From Ampelomyces quisqualis (taxonomy: Eukaryota; Ascomycota; Dothideomycetes; Pleosporales; Phaeosphaeriaceae), in contig JAGTXZ010000010.1 of the NCBI GenBank assembly GCA_018398575.1, positions 620,001 through 684,000 on the forward strand: a stretch of 64,000 bases of DNA, in the 5' to 3' direction. The translations under genes and the position numbers were made by a program. Of this stretch, positions 43,455-55,341 are shown in pieces (position 1 is the first letter of the stretch; every line of letters begins with the position of its first letter). The notes under the pieces were generated by a model that saw only the letters and a list, made by a program, of their open reading frames with translations, had not been told where the DNA came from and ran no database searches.

Positions 43455-44104
43455 CGCTGCGGTGAACCTGGGATGTTGTGAGGTGAACACAATATTAGTC
43501 CGAGAGCTCTCCTCTTATATGTGCTGGCAGCAGGAACTTGAGATGTAGCAATCACCAGTGAGCACACACGTGTTAGCTGGTGCTTGATCAGTTTGTGATA
43601 TCCGTCCAAGACACGACAATCGACTTTAGTATAGTACAAGACTTAAGCAAGCAAAATGCTGGTGGCACAAGATCCAGTAATAACTCGCAACTGCTCAAGT
43701 GCAAGCCTAGGGTATTCCGATACTACCAAGTTGACATTTAACATTCTATCAAGACCTTGTTTGCTCGGCGGCCGGAAACAGTCTTTAAGACATGCGTTGG
43801 TTACATCTTTAACATACATAGGCTGCATCAGACTTTCCATATGATGTCTAGTCATCTTATCACACATCTTTGCTAGGCTGGTGGTAGATACAAGTTGCAG
43901 TATATATTCAAGAATGTTTAATTTATTGTAGTAGGTACGTCTAATATCTAAAGCTGAGACTTGTTTGAATGTTCAGAAGATCGCCAAACTGCGGCGTGAT
44001 TTTCCGACCAACCCAACCCATTCACTGGCTGTCTACGCGGGGTACAGAAATACAATATGGTCTTGTAAACACAGTAATAACTCAAGGCTGTGATACAGTA
44101 AGCT
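43455..44104. other. Spacer between tandem paralogues, 650 bp
   Basis: Holds the promoter of paralogue A and the 3' flank of paralogue B. A 74-codon minus-strand frame (43643-43867) is open but shows no convincing similarity to either neighbour. Confidence 0.4.
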
Positions 44105-45103
44105 CTACTGAGTGGCATGATCTGTGTTCTTATTGTAAGTGAGTTTGTAGTCGTTCAGCTGCTTCCCGTGGATGAACTGGTTGAACTTGTTGAAAGTGCC
44201 ACCACCTACAGGGGTCACCGTCGTGATCACTTTCTCTGCAAAGCCACTGCCCAGAACGTCTTTGATGTTTGCACGAAGTGACTCAACACTCTCGGTATCC
44301 ATGATCCAACTAACCGATTTGTTGTATCTATACCATTGATGGATCAAATTGACTTCGATCGTGTGAAGACGTTTGCAGGCCTGCACTAGTCTCGTGTGTT
44401 CGAACGGCACATCCAACCTGAATGAATGGCTCCTGTTGTCGTACTCCTTACGAGCCCTATCGTTGAATGGAGTATCTAACGTGACTCTAAGAGTATGGAG
44501 CGGCGAAGCCTGGAAGAAGCAGCAATACACGAGGTGATCAAGCCAATAATGATCCGCGCTGAGCATTTCCCAAGTCGTGACGGCTCCACACCGTGTTGCA
44601 ACATAGTAAGGGTCGATGTGACTTTCCAGTAGCATGCGGCTTATCGACACGGAACGAGCGAATTTCGGACTCATGATAGCGTGATCGCGATCCCAGCGAC
44701 AGTATGAGACGTTGGGTTGATAGTTCATGGGCCAAATGTTCCAATGTGCTTTCAAACGGAACTGTTCGAGCCCTTCGTTGAAGATTTGCTTGTTCGTGCA
44801 AATCCACCGGGGCAGGGTAGAGTCGCGCTCGGGTCGCCAAACAGGGTCTCTCGGTGCATAACTATCTTTACTAAGTAGCATGATATCTTCTCGGTGCAAC
44901 AAATAGTTGTTCCCATCTAGATATTTAGGCGATGTCACCCTAGACTCGTCCTGTGCCATACCATCGTAGTACGCGACAATACCTGTTTTTGTCGGATGGT
45001 GATAAGACGTGATTCGATTGTTGTGTGTCCAGAGTTGGTCGTAAACCATATTTCGGATCTCGGGAGGGAGCGAGAGAAAGGTAGCCATATTGGGGGAGCT
45101 CAA
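44105..45103 (-). CDS. F-box-like protein, paralogue B
   Basis: Single exon encoding 332 residues, same strand as paralogue A and 650 bp upstream of it. The N-terminal FLSLPPEIRNMVYDQLW corresponds to the F-box-like helix of A. Shared blocks include TKTGIVAYYDG followed by DES, and KAHWNIWP. A later block, LVQACKRLHTIEVNLIH, corresponds to LVQTCKKLDKIEVELFH in A. Overall similarity is clear but low, so the duplication is old or the pair evolves fast. B has an insertion (about residues 62-85, YLLHREDIMLLSKDSY) lacking in A. Function unknown. Confidence 0.72.
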   Translation of the reverse strand: MSSPNMATFLSLPPEIRNMVYDQLWTHNNRITSYHHPTKTGIVAYYDGMAQDESRVTSPKYLDGNNYLLHREDIMLLSKDSYAPRDPVWRPERDSTLPRWICTNKQIFNEGLEQFRLKAHWNIWPMNYQPNVSYCRWDRDHAIMSPKFARSVSISRMLLESHIDPYYVATRCGAVTTWEMLSADHYWLDHLVYCCFFQASPLHTLRVTLDTPFNDRARKEYDNRSHSFRLDVPFEHTRLVQACKRLHTIEVNLIHQWYRYNKSVSWIMDTESVESLRANIKDVLGSGFAEKVITTVTPVGGGTFNKFNQFIHGKQLNDYKLTYNKNTDHATQ

Positions 45104-46878
45104 TGCCGTGGTAACTAATTGCTGGTGTGCAATGAACAGGACTTTAAATGTATTGCAAGTGGTCGATTGATACGTAGCAAACGGAGCATCAGCAGAACCA
45201 GCACATGATGCTTGAGCTGGGCGGCACGCTTGATAAACAGCATTTGACGTAGCATATCAAGACATGGGAGCCCGAAATCTGGTCACAGGATGTTTATGAC
45301 TACCTATCTAGTCGTATTCCAATGGAAACCCTGAATCTGGACACTTCAGGCAAATAATTTTGCTTGTTATCATTACCCAGTGAAGAGATGGTCTGCCCGG
45401 AGAGCGTGTGAGCCCTCAAATCCGCATTCATCGACAACTGCGCACCCTTTGAAAGAGCACGGAATCAACCTTCTGAGGTACCCCAGGCTTCGAGATCACC
45501 AAGTACAGTTGTAGCTTACACAAACAAGCCTGTCAGATCCGTAAACGACAGTTCACATCTTGTGGAGGCTTGAAGTTTTTACGTTCGTGCGAGATTACCA
45601 TGTTCTCCGCATTGCATTACAGCATTACTCAATTATTGTCAGAAGATCACTACCCCCAATACAGTGACCAACCCACACCTCCTACACACGGAGAGTTCTC
45701 TGCAGACTTCGTTACAGGGCAGCTACGACAGTATCGTACCGTGACTTGTGCTGCCACACGTCATGTCACAAGTGCAGTGCCGCCTGTCTCCTTCCAAGCT
45801 TTACACTGATCTTTATTTCAGAACCTACGGTTCGTCGTAGAGTATACAAGGTTTGCTTTGAATCACCAGGCGTCAGCACAATAAGTCTTTGGGTTACCCT
45901 AGGATTGCACCTTGACAAACGACGGCCACTGGGTGACGATGGTGTGCCTGGGTGACGGACAGCTGTTGGTTTATAAAGCTCCGTTGAGATGCACGGTAAC
46001 GCCACGGCGGAAACAGAAGGCAGATTTGATTATTTCGGGCAGCTGCATGATTGTGAGATGCAAGCGCGGGTGGGGCTAGCGAAGGGAATGGATTCGTTAC
46101 GGTCAACTCATGGGAGATCAAAAGGTGCTGGGATCTAATGGCTGTGGATTATTCACAGCGGGGAACTCATTTCAAGGGTAGAATACCTTACCGCAACACG
46201 CTACGCGGGCAACTATACTATTTGCTTTCGAAACGTCTGTGGAAGCGCGACATGGTATCCGTGACCCCTATTGCAGACGAAGATATCCTCACTCTTACCC
46301 AAGGCACAATATCACCCAAAGCTAGCTATGTATCTCACAAAGAACAATTTGTTTACACGCATCTACACGCGATGAGTCACCCACATCATATAACTAGCAC
46401 GAGGGCAGCACATCGCATCTCTATCAAAAACCCACAAGTAATACCTTTCCTCAATCGGCATACACAGGCTTCATGCCTACTACGTGCTCCGAAATCGTAG
46501 CCTCTACCATGCACACCACACACACACTACTGCACCAGATAATACAGTTAAAGCGCCGCAAAACAGACCACTGAGGTTGCTTGTAGATATCGATCCGGAA
46601 ACCTGGTTCTAGCCCCTACAGTACGAGGGAGAGTTAGCTGCGGGGGGAGTAGAGTGGCTTGGTTCAAAGCTTCATTGAGATTTTCCTGACAAAGCACATA
46701 TCCCAACCGACTCGTACACAGACCATGATCCGATCTAGCCTCGCGAATGAATCCATCACATACATACATCCCGAAAGGATGCCTGTCAAAACGCCAAACT
46801 CCTCGATCCTTTTTGACAAAGATGAAAAGATTACACCGCATCTTCCTACAATGTACTGTCAAGATCCAGGCGTGCGCT
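45104..46878. other. Gene-poor gap, 1.8 kb
   Basis: No gene is supported. A 120-codon plus-strand frame (46138-46500) is the longest open stretch but has no recognisable domain. The right end is the 3' flank of NHP2. Confidence 0.45.
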
Positions 46879-47598
46879 CTACTTCTTGACGCTCTTGCTC
46901 GCCTTGGCCACCAACTTCTTCAGCTCGTCAAAGGCCTCCTTGAACTGCTCGTCATCCTCGCTCTTGGCATCCTTCTTGCTTGCCTTGTCTCTGCTGACCA
47001 TAACCACACTCGTCGGCCTCTTGGTCGCACTGGCTTCGCCCAGTTGCGCGCGCGACTTGATGTAGATGTATGGCACGCTGTGGTCCTCGCATAGCACGGG
47101 AATGTGGGAGATGACGTCCATGGGCGAGATATCAGCAGCGATGACGACGATGGCGGTGGGGTTGGTAATGTCGGCGGCGGAGGAGGATTTGCGTAGTGCC
47201 TTGACCACTTCTTTAACGCCGCGGCGGAGGGTTTTGGATTTTGCGGCTGTGGACTAATGTTAGTTCTGGAATTCTATAGAGCAGAGGGATGGGCTGCTCT
47301 TGGCACTAGGCGTACACTTCTTGACGGTCTTGAGGATCTTCTTGACTTCCTTGGTGTCGTCTGACAGCGGGAATGCGAAGGGCACGAGCGCGCCGCGAGG
47401 TTCGTCGCCGTCTTCACCATCTACAACCTTCACAATCGAATCTTCAGGTGCCTTTTCGAGCTCGGCCTCAAGTGCATCGACCATCTCGACGTCAGCCTTG
47501 ACCTTCTTCTCCTTCTTGTCCTTTTTGCTCTTCTTCACGCCATCGACCTCTGCGCGCTTCTCCTTCTTCTCCTTCTTCTCTTTCATGTCCTTGGCCAT
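46879..47598 (-). CDS. NHP2: H/ACA ribonucleoprotein subunit NHP2
   Basis: Model: exons 47598-47316 and 47246-46879, 216 residues; the 69-nt intron has an ACTAAC branch and CACAG acceptor. The N-terminal 45 residues are Lys/Glu-rich (KEKKEKKEKRAEVDG), a nucleolar-targeting type extension. The L7Ae/NHP2 RNA-binding domain follows: KTLRRGVKEVVKALR, then AIVVIAADISPMDVISHIPVLCE, then VPYIYIKSRAQLGEA and RPTSVVMVS. NHP2 binds the kink-turn-like loop of H/ACA guide RNAs and supports pseudouridylation of rRNA in the nucleolus. A basic tail ends the protein. The start at 47598 is chosen over an upstream in-frame ATG because it begins MAKDMKEKKEK. Confidence 0.93.
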
Positions 47599-48439
47599 TA
47601 TGAAAGCTTTCGAGTCAGCTTGAAAAGATATGCGATTGGAATACTGCGACACAGGTCGTAGAAATGTGGGCGGGTTGGTCGTGGAGCTTTTCAGTGCTTG
47701 AGAGCTTCCGGTTGAACTTTTCCCGATCCAAAAATTCAGAGCGCACAGACCTTCGTTTCACTAGCGTGCTTTTCACCGTCACTAGCTTGACGCCTCGACG
47801 CACATCTTTGACTCCGCAGTTTACTCAAGGCAAGAACACATTTCAGGATCAACAAGTTGTGCACTTTCGTTTGGGTTTGAAGCACACGTCTCAACCTGCT
47901 TCGTGGATCTAGCTATCAACTACCTGCTCTCTTCTATCCTCGCAAACAAAACAGAAAACTTATGGTATATGCCGAACGAAATCCGTCAGAGTCTGTACAT
48001 AAGAAAAAAAAACAGAGATGACAAGGTATTAGGGTCTGCACAAAGGCGGCGAGCTCGCCGCAGGACCGAGATGAAAGAATCACGCGCTTGGGGCCAGCCT
48101 CCAACTATAGTCCATAACAGCGAGCGGGTAAGGATAAAGAGGAAAAGAGGTATTACACACAGAACCAAACAGAGCATGAGCTCGAATGTATGGGAGAAAA
48201 CTGGACTGGACTGGACTGCGCCCCTATGCGCCATTTCACCCCGATCTTTAGGGATGCATAGGAAATTGATGAAGTACCGCACCATGTACGCCATAATGCA
48301 GACACCGTACTCCAGCCATGCTCCCGGATGTAAGGAGATGACTGTAGATGAAACAGAGATGATCCACAGTCTAACAAGGAAACGCTTTGGGACTGAAAGA
48401 GAAATGGGATGTGCACGGCGCTCAGGCTGCGTCGAGACG
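47599..48439. other. Intergenic spacer, 840 bp
   Basis: Promoter side of NHP2 and 3' flank of the C2H2 regulator. A 195-codon plus-strand frame (47903-48490) runs antisense into the regulator 3' end and is not supported. Confidence 0.45.
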
Positions 48440-51062
48440 TTAGTACGCCATCTGCATCTCGAGGACTTGAACACCACCAGTGGCCATTGAAGGTGAGGCA
48501 GATCCAGACCGGGATGACATGGCGTCCTCATAGCCAACGAGAGCCTGTGAATGAAGCTTGAAGGCTTCGCCCATGAGTTTGGTGATGCTGCACAGTGTTA
48601 GCACATTATATGATCACCGGGAAATCAAGAAATGCTTACCCCCATACAACGACCTCGTCGATCATGCTGCCCCAGAGCCTTGCAACGGTAGAGCTGAGTT
48701 TCGCGCCGTAGACATCTACAGAGTCGTCATCGAACAAGTTGCGGAGCTTGTTGTACATAGCCAACTCTTCTTCCGTAGCGGGTTCCTCGTCATGTTCCAG
48801 ACGGTAGAGCCACAAGGTAAGAATGACCATGAGGTCCATGCCAGTAAGTGGGTGTTCAATGCTCCAGTTGGTAGCCGAAGTTCGCGCAACCCAGCGGATG
48901 CCCTGGACTGCAGCAACCTCGATGCAATCAAAACATTCCTGGATGACCTTGATCATTTCTTGCGATCGCACAACCTTGTCGCGGGCATTGGTCATGGCAG
49001 CAGCGACTTCGTATGAGTCGTGGTATCGGAGAGCTTCCTGGATTGACTTGAGGTCCACGACAAGACGGGCACGGGTGTTCCTGTACAGCGCCATGGCGTT
49101 GAAGATCAAAGGATGACCCTTATGGGGGGCGCTCAACTGAACTACGACTGTCTCAGGCTCGCACAGCTCCAGCGACTTCTCCCAAGTTTCCAGCGCCAAT
49201 CTCAATTTGTACTCGGTGACCACGTCCTGCAGAGCTTCGGGGCTGCGCTTATGATACCAGACCTCGAGGAAAAGCGCGTTGATCATGACACGTGTGGCGA
49301 AAGCGCTGTAGCGAGCCGTCTCTCCTTGGAAGAGGTTGTCGTGCGCTTGTCGGAAGGTGATGATCTTGGAAGCTGTGACGTTCTCCGTGAAGGCTTCTTC
49401 GTCTGAAACTTCCATCGTCCAAAGCGACTCCGATGAGGGCAGTTCCAAAGTGTCGAATTCGTTGAAACCCATGGCCGGAGTGTGGTTGTACGTCAGCGTT
49501 AGCAGTCCGAAAAAGATGTATACGGCGTAGTAGGTACGTCGACATTGCTCATCGACAACCCATTCTTCGTGACTCGGCTGCGCTCCCTCACGAGCTTCGG
49601 TGCGAATCTTGAGTTCGTAACGGTTTCCGGCGACCATCTGCGGCTTGTCAGTTGAGTTTGAAAAGTTTCATGGATTGTCCTTACATTAGCCAGGAGACTC
49701 TTGATCGAGCAGGCCCACTCAAGACCTTTGGGGTCACCGCTCCAGCTGGAGAAAATCATGTTCAGCAACGTGCTTTGCATAGTCCACAACGGGCACTTTC
49801 GCGAGCTAAAATTCTCCTTGTTCTGTAAGAACTGGTTCACGAGCACCTTGGATCCAATGTGCAGCATGTATGCCTGATCCTGGTCGAAAATGTATAGAGC
49901 ACCGATAGATAGAACAGCGAGCAGCAAGGGCGCAGACATCTCTGTCGGGTTGAACGTCGCGGGATGCAGGAACGGCAGGTGGTGATGGAAAAGATCGAAG
50001 TATGTCTTGAGCAGACGATTCAAGGTGTTCAAGCTGGGCAGGTGGAATGTCTCGAGGAGCGCGTTCTCGCTATCGTACTGCTTGATGTTTTCGTAGATCC
50101 TCACGCACTGCTCTTCCGAGTCCAGCTGGGGAGCTCTCGTCATCGTCAGAGCCTGGCTGGGGCCGGGCGACTTGCGGTAGTCGACAGGCGAGACAGGCCC
50201 CATCATGGAAGGGTACGGCGACAGCGCACCGGGAGTTCCAAGTCCATTGCCTCCACTCATTGACTGGAAAGTAGGTGCCAGCGTGTCACTACCCGACAAT
50301 GTGCGCTCCATCAGCGGCGGGAGCTGGTGCGGATGCGAATTCAACGCGCTGGCGCTCGTGAAGGCCGAGTGCTCGGGCTGCGACTTTGGCTCGGGCTGCG
50401 GCACCATCGAGTCCCTCCACGGCATCTGCGGCAGCATGTTCTGGCCTGGCGCGGTGTATGGTACGACGGGCTCCATCATCGATGGGCCTGCAGGGGCAAT
50501 GGCGGGCTCCGAGTGGTGTGGCATCATCTCGGGCTCCTGGCTCGCCATGGCGCGGTGATGGAAGTCGGTCATAAGCATCGCAGCCGCCTCGATGTCGGCG
50601 TCGACCATGTCCTCTTCGTTGTCGTCCATGGGAGGGAGGCCGGTGGTGTCGATGGGCGCAGCGTTTTTCGAGGGTCCAGCGTCGGCGGCCTTGTTGCCCG
50701 TTCGGCGTTTCTGCTCGCTGGGCAAAGGAGCCCCGCCATCTTTCGCGTGGACGGTTCGGTCGTGTCGTAGGAGCAGGTCGCGACGGACGAAAGTCGACCT
50801 GCATTTCGCGCACTTGAATGGTCGCTCCTGGGCGGCTCATCAACGAATGCTCTGGCGTCACGGTACCTCCGCATGCTTACTTTTGTGTGAGAACGCTCAT
50901 GACGACTCCTGTGCTCGCTCCGACTGAAGGCGCGATTGCAGTACTGACATTTGTACCTGCGACACGATCAGTTACGTTCTCATCTGTAAGCGGCAGTTGC
51001 GCCTACTTTTTGTCGGGTGGTGCCGTCTTGCGCGCAGCAGCAGGTGTGGCGGTTGTAGCCAT
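48440..51062 (-). CDS. C2H2 zinc-finger plus fungal_trans transcription factor
   Basis: Model (coding order): 51062-51007, 50956-50881, 50827-49685, 49637-48640, 48587-48440; introns 50, 53, 47 and 52 nt; 806 residues. Two adjacent C2H2 fingers sit at about residues 20-71: YKCQYCNRAFSRSEHRSRHERSH and, after a TKERPF linker, FKCAKCRSTFVRRDLLLRH. The middle is Met/Pro/Ser-rich and disordered. From about residue 312 the fungal_trans middle-homology domain begins (LNRLLKTYFDLFHHHLPFLHP), then LLAVLSIGALYIF, and later CRRTYYAVYIFFGLL. The C-terminus ends VQVLEMQMAY. This two-finger plus fungal_trans design is the Adr1/Klf1-like group of ascomycete regulators. Targets are unknown. The fingers are encoded in separate exons. 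Confidence 0.87.
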
Positions 51063-53943
51063 TTATGCGGTGGTGAGGTTGACGCGGGGGTATGAACACC
51101 TTCGCGCGCGTGGCGTGGGTTAAAGCGGGCAGGCGGTGATGGTGGAATATGAGCGATGTGGACAGCTATCGGCTCTCATTGATGCAAATCTACTGGTTCA
51201 GGCGATGAGAAGTGGGTAGAGATGGGTGCGCCCGCAGTGATGGGCGATGCGGCGTTGGTGGGTGAGCGAGCTGGGTGCGGAGCTGCAGCGCGAAAGGAGA
51301 TTCTGAGGGGCTGTCGCCGCTGTCCGCTGTCGAAGCCAAGGCCTGTCCGTGCATCCCTGCAAGGCTCGGATGATGGAAGATTATTACATATTACACTTGG
51401 GAAAACACCGCTATCAGCAGCCAATTCGGTGTCCTCGTCAAGGCCGCTGCTGCTGTCTTGCTCGACGTGTTCTACATAGCAGGCACGGCGTCGCGGCTTT
51501 CTACACAATCGCCAACATGCCACCACGCACGCACACGCATCACTCGACCTCGCCCCTCTCACTGCGCACGACTCGGATGAATGACGGTGGGGGGAGGCTT
51601 CTAAGTAGAGCTAAAACCTAATGGCTACATGGCGTCCCGCTGTCCAACCGTTCTTTTGGCGGCACCTCTTGCACCTGCCACCAAAGTCGCCGTGCCAGCG
51701 GAGCTACCCTCTTCTGCAAACCAGTCGTCGCACAGAATCCAGAAAGAGCGGTAAGAATGCCTGAGTCACTTTGATCTGTTGAAGCCGCAGTCCATGCAAC
51801 GCCGGCACGCCAGTACGGAGACAGTAGATGCATCAACCGCATGCGAGCGCTCACCGCCACACTATCCTGCGGACCGTTCCATTCATTAATACCCAAAGAT
51901 GATACTGACGACAGCCCGCACACGATCCCACGCAATGCACCCACCCCTCATTTTCTTGGTCCGTGTCATTGTTGTTGATGATGAGGGGCTTGGAAAAAGG
52001 GGCAGCCTTCTGGAACAGCATGAGGACTTCATCCTCATCGGAAGTTGCGCGACTCGACACATTTCCAGACGGGCAAGGGCGATCGCACTTGTTCTGGAAT
52101 TCTTCGGGCTACGATTCCCCGTTCCCCGGACCCACTTGGTCACCTTAGCAGCGGCGCATCGACGTGTTGGTGCTGCAGAGGGGTTCCATTTGAGCCTGTG
52201 TGCAGTGAGCGAGGTCGAAAACAGTTGGTGACCATGTTGGGATGAGGGTTGAAGATCAAGGACTTGTGTGTGAGGGCTCTACGGAGTAAGAAGCTCACAC
52301 GCAACTCTTGGCTTTGATATCGACAGGTGCATGTCATGAATATATTCGACGTGGCTGGTATCGCGGGGATGTCCTTGACTAAGTCTAGGGGCACGCGGAC
52401 TAGCCGAATTCACGGTAGCCTCATCTAGCCATTACATTTGCACTTGCTGTCCCAAATGCTTGAAAGATACGATAAGCGAAATGGTTGCCTTGCGCAAATT
52501 ACGAATGCATTTGACGGGCAAACAAACTACAAGTACCAGCGGTAGAATAAGCAGGACACATAGTTGCCCTGATCACAAACCGTAAGGTGAATATAAACAT
52601 CATCAAACGACACCTTCCGTGTAGACTGGACGTCGAATCTACGCGCAGGATACCCTCCATCTGCCCACCAGTAGTTTGACATGGTGTGAGTTGAACATCT
52701 GGAAGTTACACCACTACGTCTAGATATCCCACTAGCATACGCCCCATCGACTATCAGTGAAGTCGACCACGTCAAGAAAATGCCACGTCTCGCCCCCGAC
52801 ATTTCAAATATGCAATCTTGACGAAAGACATTTCTGTCACTCTCGCAAACAACACACGACCTGGTAGCACAACGGCATGAAGTTGTAAATGCTCTTCAAT
52901 GACCATCGCTGGCAAGGCATGCGCGGACTTTAGACGTACGAGTCTGGGCGTAATCAAGCCTCCTAGCTTCCATGAAGGAAGACTCAACGAACTAGTTGGG
53001 CTATACTGAGTGCATGTTAATCAGCCCAAGGTTGAGAAACACATGCAACGTGGTTACCAAGGTTGAAAGCGCCAAAAGCATAGCTTGCAGGGCCGTTGCG
53101 ACAACGACGACTCTTGCTGCCACTAAGTTGAATTAAATAGAAGCATAATGTATACCTCCCCCCTGAGAGTGCCTAACAGCAGCAGCGCTAGAGCCTTTGG
53201 TGATATCCCAACTGCGGGGGAAGACATGGTGCATGGTGCATCACTGCATCCCACCTATCTTCAAGGTACCGATTTCGATTCATTTAGGAAAGAGATCGAC
53301 CATACATTTATTTGTTGCAAATGGATGATTGGAGTGAAAACGTACGTGTTTGCTAGGTTAGGGAAGATGTGTAGGTGGATGCCCGCTGCAACGCCCCGCA
53401 TTGCTCAACCACATCTACCCCTCCTTGAAGCTATGTCCTTCGGCACTGTCCATTAGGTCAGGCATATTGCATGCCAACGCGAACCAATAATGTGACGCAG
53501 AAACTTCGACTCATGTAGGTTCATAACTTCTTCCGTAATTATTGCCACCCTTATTCACTCCCTTACGCCTGAATAAGTCTGTAAGCAGCTGTTTCCTAAT
53601 CGTGTAAGCAGCAATTTCTCCACTCCGGAAATGTTTTCCGACGCGAAGAACCCGGCCGATAAGCTCGGGCCAAAAACACCACATTGAGATGCAAGTCACT
53701 GATTCAATAAATAATCTCTCAACGCCTACATGTTCAATTGCTCCAAAAAATCAGATGCTTAGTAGCCAGACCTTGATAAACATCTTTGCCATCCTTCAGC
53801 CTCTTAGAATCATCGTTAATAGTGCGGTTAATCTTCTTAGAGATGCGCGCGGGCCCAAGCTTATCGGCCGGTGTTCCGTTGGTATGATCACCCAGATGTA
53901 TCCGCTAAGAGTCGTCTACTCCTAGCTCAATCATTATACCATC
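51063..53943. other. Gene-poor gap, 2.9 kb
   Basis: Promoter of the C2H2 regulator on the left; otherwise no gene. One TACGGAGTA lies at 52280-52288. Near the right end two near-identical arms of about 20 bases face each other (53653-53671 and 53851-53870), a possible remnant of a mobile element. Confidence 0.45.
53653..53870. repeat. Inverted repeat, about 20-bp arms
   Basis: The left arm CGGCCGATAAGCTCGGGCC (53653-53671) matches the reverse complement of the right arm (53851-53870) with one mismatch. The flanking bases outside the arms (about 12) are also weakly similar. The spacer is about 180 bases. This could be a short transposon remnant or a chance palindrome. Confidence 0.35.
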
Positions 53944-55341
53944 ATGGCAAATGTCACGCCCAATGCACTGAATCGTGCAACCTCAATTACCACCGATGAG
54001 AAATTGGCGTCGAGCGCGTTTCCTCTCCCCTCGACCGCGAACATCCAGGACATCGATCACTTCAATGAGACTTCAGCGGTAGTTCCACCACCAGCTCCCA
54101 ACGGCGGTCTGCAAGCATGGTTGCAAGTCTTCATGGGCCATCTTGTCCTGATCAACGGATGGGGATACCTCAGCTCCTTCGGCTTCTTCCAAGCGCATTA
54201 CACCTCGACACTCAGCGCCACACCCTCGGCCATCAGTTGGATAGGATCCATGCAAATCTTCCTCGTTTACCTTGTGGGTACATTCTCGGGCAGGGCCTTG
54301 GATGCAGGCCACTTCCACAAGATCTTAGCATTTGGGTCCTTGCTACAAATCATCGGCGTATTCACGACTTCTGTGTCCACACAATACTGGCAGCTGTTCC
54401 TCGCACAGGGTGTGTGCAAGGGCCTAGGAGATGGCTTCGTCTTCTGCCCTACGGTGTCGCTGGTCGCAACGTACTTTAGCACGCGACGCTCTCTTGCCAT
54501 GGGCATCACTGCTTCTGGAGGTGCTACTGGCGGCATCATCTTCCCGCTCATTGCGCAGCAGTTGCTCCCGAAAGTCGGCTTTGGATGGACAGTGAGAGCC
54601 ATGGCGTTCGTTATCCTGTTCAACACAATCATCATCCTGTCCATTGCACGCGTCCGCCTGCCGCCGCGCAAAACCGGACCGATCGTTGAATGGAGTGCAT
54701 TCCAGGAGCCATCTTACACACTCTTTTGCATCGGCATGTTCTTTAATCTGTGGGCTGTCTTCTTTGCGTACTTTTATGTAAGCTCGTCCTAGGCGAATAA
54801 GTATACACAGTACTAACTAGCTCCACAGCTCAGCTCCTATGCCAAGAACATGATTGGAGTATCTTCATCGGAAGCTCTGACACTGCTCCTGGTCATGAAT
54901 GCAGTGGGCGTACCTGGCCGCGTCATCTGCGGTCTCACAGCCGATCGGTTCTTCGGTCCCGTCAACACACTCATACCAGTAGCCTTTATCGCGGGCGCCT
55001 TGTTTTACTGCTGGGCAGCCGTTCAAGATATAAGTTCGCTATACGCGTTTTGCGTGCTCTATGGCTTCTTCGGTGCAGGTATCCAAAGCCTGTTCCCGAC
55101 ATCATGCGCCAGCCTGACCACCGACCTGTCGAAAATGGGAGTCAGGACCGGCATGTGTTTTTCCTTCATCTCTGTCGCGTGTCTGACTGGACCGCCGATT
55201 GCGGGTGCGTTGATACAGATGCATCATGGTCATTATCTGTACGCGCAACTGTTCGGTGGGTCTGCGTTGATGGGCGGGACGTGTACCCTGGTCGCAGCTC
55301 GCATTGCGAAGATTGGGCTAGACTTCAAGAAGAGAATGTAG
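53944..55341 (+). CDS. MFS monocarboxylate-type transporter
   Basis: Model: exons 53944-54777 and 54829-55341, 448 residues; the 51-nt intron has a TACTAAC branch and CCACAG acceptor. The cytosolic N-terminus ends PPAPNGGLQAWLQVFMGH, the usual lead-in to helix 1 of fungal MCT-like (SLC16) transporters. Motifs: INGWGYLSSFGFFQAHY in helix 1-2, QGVCKGLGDGFVFCPT and SGGATGGIIFPL in helix 4-5, ATYFSTRRSLAMGI in the helix 4-5 loop, and NAVGVPGRVICGLTADRFFG at helix 8. Twelve helices are expected. Family members carry monocarboxylates, riboflavin or toxins; none can be chosen here. Confidence 0.88.

Noticed and set aside
43643..43867. Possible third paralogue fragment between the F-box-like pair
   Set aside because: Only a QP-x-Y match to paralogue A could be seen, which is not enough to claim homology.
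47903..48490. 195-codon plus-strand frame
   Set aside because: It runs antisense over the last exon of the C2H2 regulator, has no domain, and its 5' part lies in the intergenic spacer.
53511..53699. Minus-strand frame with LLTDLFRRK suggestive of a recombinase tail
   Set aside because: Only 62 codons, no catalytic residues, and resemblance too weak to name a transposon or Starship family.
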